Shown here: positions 60,435-64,000 of the stretch, in pieces
Layout: every line of letters begins with the position of its first letter
Position numbering within the stretch: the first letter of the stretch is position 1
Assembly (NCBI GenBank): GCA_002221725.1
Contig: NJFT01000143.1
Coordinates: 41,241 to 105,240 of the forward strand
Source: Scedosporium boydii
Lineage: Eukaryota; Ascomycota; Sordariomycetes; Microascales; Microascaceae
Length of the DNA: 64,000 nt
Direction: 5' to 3'
Translations under genes and position numbers: made by a program
Notes under the pieces: generated by a model
Told to the model about the DNA's origin: nothing
The model's input: only the letters and a program-made list of their open reading frames with translations
Database searches by the model: none

Positions 60435-63065
60435 ATGGCGGACGCGCAGAATCCCAACGACGAGCTTTACCCCATCGCGGTGTTGATGGACGAGTTGAAG
60501 GTACCGCCCGCCAATTGCAATTCTTCGTCTCCTCGCAAGGCAGCCTCACTAGCCTTCCTGTCTCGCCCCTCACTCTCCCAACCCCGCCTAACCTCGTGTT
60601 TCTCTCCCCTCTGCTCGCCGACTTCGAACGATGTAGATGTGAGACTGCGCACGGCGAAAGCCTTTGGCTAACAGTTTAATTCTTCAGCATGACGACGTCC
60701 TGCTTCGACTCAACGCCATCCACCGCCTCTCCACCATCGCCCTTGCCCTCGGGCCCGAACGTACTCGCGAGGAGCTTATCCCATTCCTTGACGGTTAGTC
60801 GCGATTGTCCTCATCGGATATATCCCTCTCTTTTCCACTTCACGCAGCTGCCATTTCTGCTCGACATGTGTTACGGACTTCTCCTCTGACGCTGCCCTAA
60901 TTCTCTAGAATCTGTCGACGATGAGGACGAAGTCCTAGTTGCTCTGAGCGAGGAGCTCGGCGGATTTATCGAGTACGTTGGAGGACCTCAGTACGGCCAT
61001 GTCCTCCTGTCTCCCTTAGAAAATCTTGCTTCTATCGAGGAACCCGTCGTCCGAGACAAGGTACGAGTTTCCCCTTTTCCTCGCAACCATGCACATCCAT
61101 TCCGTTATTCGCTTGTGAATCTCCTATCCCCGTTCTTCGGTAGCTCATTAAATTTGTCTGTAAATCTAGGCCGTCGAGTCACTCAACAAGATCTGCAATG
61201 ATCTTTCCTCCGAGCAGATCGAGGAATACTTCATTCCCCTCACCATCCGACTGTCAAAAGCCGACTGGTTCACCTCAAAGGTGTCCGGTTGCGGCCTTTA
61301 CGCCGCGCCCTACAAAAAGGTCTCGCCGCCCGTCCAAGAGCAACTTCGCCAGCAGTTTGGCCATCTAGTCCACGACGAGACCCCAATGGTCCGCCGTCAA
61401 GCCGCGACGAACCTTGCCAAGTTCGTAAAGGAGATGCCTGCGTCTGTGGTTGTCGAAGAAATGATACCCTTGTTCCAACACCTTGCCCAAGACGAGCAGG
61501 ATAGCGTCCGGCTATTGACTGTTGAAGTTCTCATTTCCATTGCCGAAGTCGTGCCCAAGGAGCAACAGGCGAGCCACGGCGTGTTGCTCACATCTCTACG
61601 AAATCTGATAGAAGATAAGGCTTGGCGCGTCCGGTATATGGTTGCGGATAGATTCGAGAAGGTAGGTTTCACGTCCGGCCACATGCAAAACTCCTCTACG
61701 CACTACACTACACTCGCTCGCAGCCACCCCCGCACATTTTCGCCATGTTGATCTCTAGACTGACTGTATCGAATAGATTGCAAAGGCGGTTGATGAGGAG
61801 GTCGTCGCTAGGGACCTCGTCCCGGCCTTTGTGAAGCTGCTCAAGGATAACGAAGCGGAAGTGCGGACAGCTATCGCGGGCCAGATCCCTGGTTTCTGCG
61901 CCTTGGTCGATCGTTCGGTTCTCCTCGATACCATTATGGGTAGCATCGAGGGTCTTGTTAGCGATACTTCACAACATGTCAGGGCCGCCCTCGGCACGCA
62001 GATCAGCGGTTTGGCGCCGATTCTGGGCAAGGACGCGTAAGGCTACATCATACCTTTGCCTCTCATCTAACCTGGCACTATGCTGATTATCTCTTTTTTA
62101 GAACTATTGAGCACCTCCTGCCCATGTTCCTTTCTATGCTCAAGGACGAGTTCCCCGACGTCCGGCTTCACATCATCTCCAAGCTTGAATTGGTCAACCA
62201 AGGTATAAAAGAGCACACAAGAGTTGACGAGAAACACTGGCGCGCTAACAGTTTTATCTCATAGTCATCGGCATTGACCTCCTCTCGCAATCTCTACTCC
62301 CCGCTATTGTGCAATTGGCCGAGGACAAGCAATGGCGAGTGAGACTTGCCATCATCGAATATATTCCCTTGTTGGCAAGCCAGCTCGGCGTCAACTTCTT
62401 TAACGAGAAGCTTAGCAACCTTTGCATGAGCTGGCTGGGTGATACCGTGTTCTCTATTCGTGAAGCTGCTACTGTCAACCTGAGGAAGCTTACGGAGGTC
62501 TTCGGCGTGGACTGGGCAAACGAGGCTATTATTCCCAAGGTGATGGCTATGGGCAATCACCCCAACTACCTCTATCGCATGACGACTTGTTTCGCGATAT
62601 CGGTAAGTAGAGCAGGCCCGGCATGATGCGCGCCATATCTCAGGCCTATGAAGGCTTTTTTTTTTCCCCTTCCCCTTCTTTGTCTTGCTAACGTCAATTT
62701 CAATTTGATAGACTCTATCGCCTGTTGTCACCATGGACGTCATTGCTAAGTCGATTCTGCCCATGCTTGACAAACTTGCCGAGGACGAGATTCCCAACAT
62801 TCGCTTCAATGTCGCCAAGACATACGGCACCATCAGCGACATCCTACGCCGCCTACCCGACCAGGGCACCATTTACAGCTTGGAGAAAACCGGAGCGAGC
62901 TTCCAGCCCTCGCCTCGCGGTCTGGAACTCATTCAACAACGCATTCTGCCCAATCTTGAAAAACTTCAAAAGGATAACGATGTAGATGTCTGCTACTTTG
63001 CGGTCACGGCAGCCCAGCGTGCGACGGGCCAGGGAGAGGGGGATCCGATGAATACGTCGCCATAG
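60435..63065 (+). CDS. TPD3: PP2A structural A subunit (PR65)
   Basis: Eight exons: 60435-60500, 60688-60793, 60909-61060, 61170-61661, 61777-62036, 62102-62202, 62265-62602 and 62712-63065, giving 622 residues. Every junction keeps phase, for example [35 protein letters not shown] and CFAIS-TLSPVV. The protein is a stack of about 15 HEAT repeats with recurrent DxxxxVR and LxxDxxxxVRxxA patterns ([49 protein letters not shown]). PR65 is the scaffold that joins the PP2A catalytic subunit and a regulatory B subunit, controlling mitosis, morphogenesis and stress signalling. The short C-terminal tail ([10 protein letters not shown]) extends past the last HEAT repeat. Confidence 0.96.
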
Positions 63066-63690
63066 ATGATGAAGACATGTTAATGAAGCAAAATCCCGAA
63101 TCAAATATTCTCTATTTTTGTTTGTTCCTCCAACCTCTCTCTCTCTCTTGGAACTCGGCCCGCTTGGTCCTATATCGCCGTGTTAACAACCCCACCTACT
63201 ATTCATTTTTATCTTTCTTGTTTTTGTTATCTTCGTCTAGAACGTTGACTTGGTGCCGGCCATTGAATGCGACTTGATGTTATGTGTCTTGCGATAGCTA
63301 GGTTCATTGCTGTTGAGTTGAAATGTTGCATAACGGTGTGGGAAAGTTCTAGAAGATATAAGGCGGTTCCGAGCGACCTTTTGGGGACGGTTTCGGGGGA
63401 CAAGAGGAGAGAAAGGTCACGGCCGAGGATAAAATGGCTGAGGAAAGAGAAAGAAAAAAAAAAAAGGGCAAAAATAGCAAGATGGCAAGGTGCTATAGCT
63501 GGGAGGGAATGGCGGTTGGGGTGTCGTTTTAGCTAGGTAGGGTCCGTATAATGCGAAGAGAGAAAGGCTTCACCTAGCCGCCCTCGTTGTTGATGGCGCA
63601 TAGCCGTCTCAATTCTGTGTCGCTTTTGAGAATCAACTTCTCTTTCATTTTTTTTTTTTTTTTATCTTCTTTACCTCCGCTGAAGAGGAG
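63066..63690. other. Convergent region between TPD3 and EFM4-like gene
   Basis: 3' flanks of two convergent genes. It contains a CT repeat near 63138-63150, an A-run near 63452, and a T-run at 63648-63663. No gene seen. Confidence 0.55.
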
Positions 63691-64000
63691 CTACCTCCTC
63701 CTAAAGCACAGGGTACTAATCGTCTGCCCCTTCTCTCCCCCAAACACAAAAGCCCTATACTCAACCCTCCCCCATTCCTCAAACTCTCCCCCCGTCCCCT
63801 CAACGAACCAGGCTCTCAGTTCCTCCTCGGTCCAATTACAGCTCGTCACGATAAACAAGCCCCCGCAGGGCTTCACGAACTTGGCTATCCTATCCTTGTA
63901 CCCCTCGCAAATACGCCTCCCCCGCTCATCCTTCTCATCCGAGAGACAAATAGCATCGAAAGTACCCTTATCCAAAACGACGTCCCACCCCCCCCCCTCC
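63691..64000 (-). CDS. EFM4: EFM4-type protein-lysine methyltransferase, C-terminal 102 residues (5' part outside window)
   Basis: The visible part runs from the right edge to a UAG at 63691-63693. It reads WDVVLDKGTFDAICLSDE, then GRRICEGYKDRIAKFVKPCGGLFIVTSCNWTEEEL, then FGGEKGQTISTLCFRRR. The LDKGTFDAI motif and the VTSCNWTEEEL block match the seven-beta-strand methyltransferases Efm4/See1 (EEF1AKMT2), which modify a lysine of elongation factor 1A. The SAM-binding glycine loop should lie upstream, beyond the window. A run of nine or more C residues at 63988-63997 codes for Gly residues just before the visible motif. Confidence 0.88.
   Translation of the reverse strand, partial: EGGGWDVVLDKGTFDAICLSDEKDERGRRICEGYKDRIAKFVKPCGGLFIVTSCNWTEEELRAWFVEGTGGEFEEWGRVEYRAFVFGGEKGQTISTLCFRRR

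Overview
The window is nuclear DNA of a filamentous ascomycete (Pezizomycotina, most likely a Sordariomycete). The evidence is mid-range GC, short GT-AG introns (mostly 45-130 nt) with CTAAC/CTGAC-type branch sites, pyrimidine-rich leaders, genes on both strands without operons, and proteins that read as fungal orthologues throughout. I see no transposon, rRNA or tRNA gene. The species cannot be fixed from the sequence alone.

Layout. 0-3.5 kb: the 3' part of a neurochondrin-family gene converging on a VMA22-like V-ATPase assembly factor. 3.5-12.2 kb: a long non-coding stretch, then CDC42 (four exons) and cytosolic asparaginyl-tRNA synthetase. 12.2-26.1 kb: a 5.3-kb gap with a long leader, a four-RRM protein like fission yeast Nrd1, an intracellular histidine acid phosphatase, and a 2EXR-domain protein. 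26.1-32.2 kb: a 6-kb gene-poor stretch with simple repeats and a cluster of the 9-mer TACGAAGTA. 32.2-45.1 kb: a four-helix membrane protein, GTR2/RagC, APC4, delta-COP, and an acidic DUF2420 protein. 45.1-64 kb: a NIPA-like magnesium transporter, ribosomal protein RPS3, a myotubularin phosphatase (YMR1), PheRS beta, the PP2A scaffold subunit (TPD3), and the C-terminus of an EFM4-type methyltransferase.

The genes are core housekeeping and regulatory functions: translation (AsnRS, PheRS, RPS3, EFM4), membrane traffic (delta-COP, myotubularin, VMA22), cell cycle (APC4, PP2A), polarity (CDC42) and TORC1 signalling (GTR2). They are neighbours and not a pathway cluster. Three divergent pairs (delta-COP/DUF2420, RPS3/YMR1, PheRS/TPD3) share intergenic promoters. 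Exon structures below were rebuilt by matching reading phase, splice sites and family-typical residues across junctions.

The most notable observations are: (1) a 98-codon frame in exact register after the UAG stop of RPS3, with coding-like codon use and a Tyr/Gln/Gly/Pro-rich product; (2) fourteen exact copies of TACGAAGTA/TACTTCGTA, all outside coding exons, where about 0.5 would be expected by chance; (3) two introns whose length is a multiple of three and which could be retained without a frameshift (APC4, DUF2420 gene); (4) very small first exons, including a three-base ATG-only exon in delta-COP and a possible ATGGAG exon 1.1 kb upstream of GTR2 next to a perfect hairpin.
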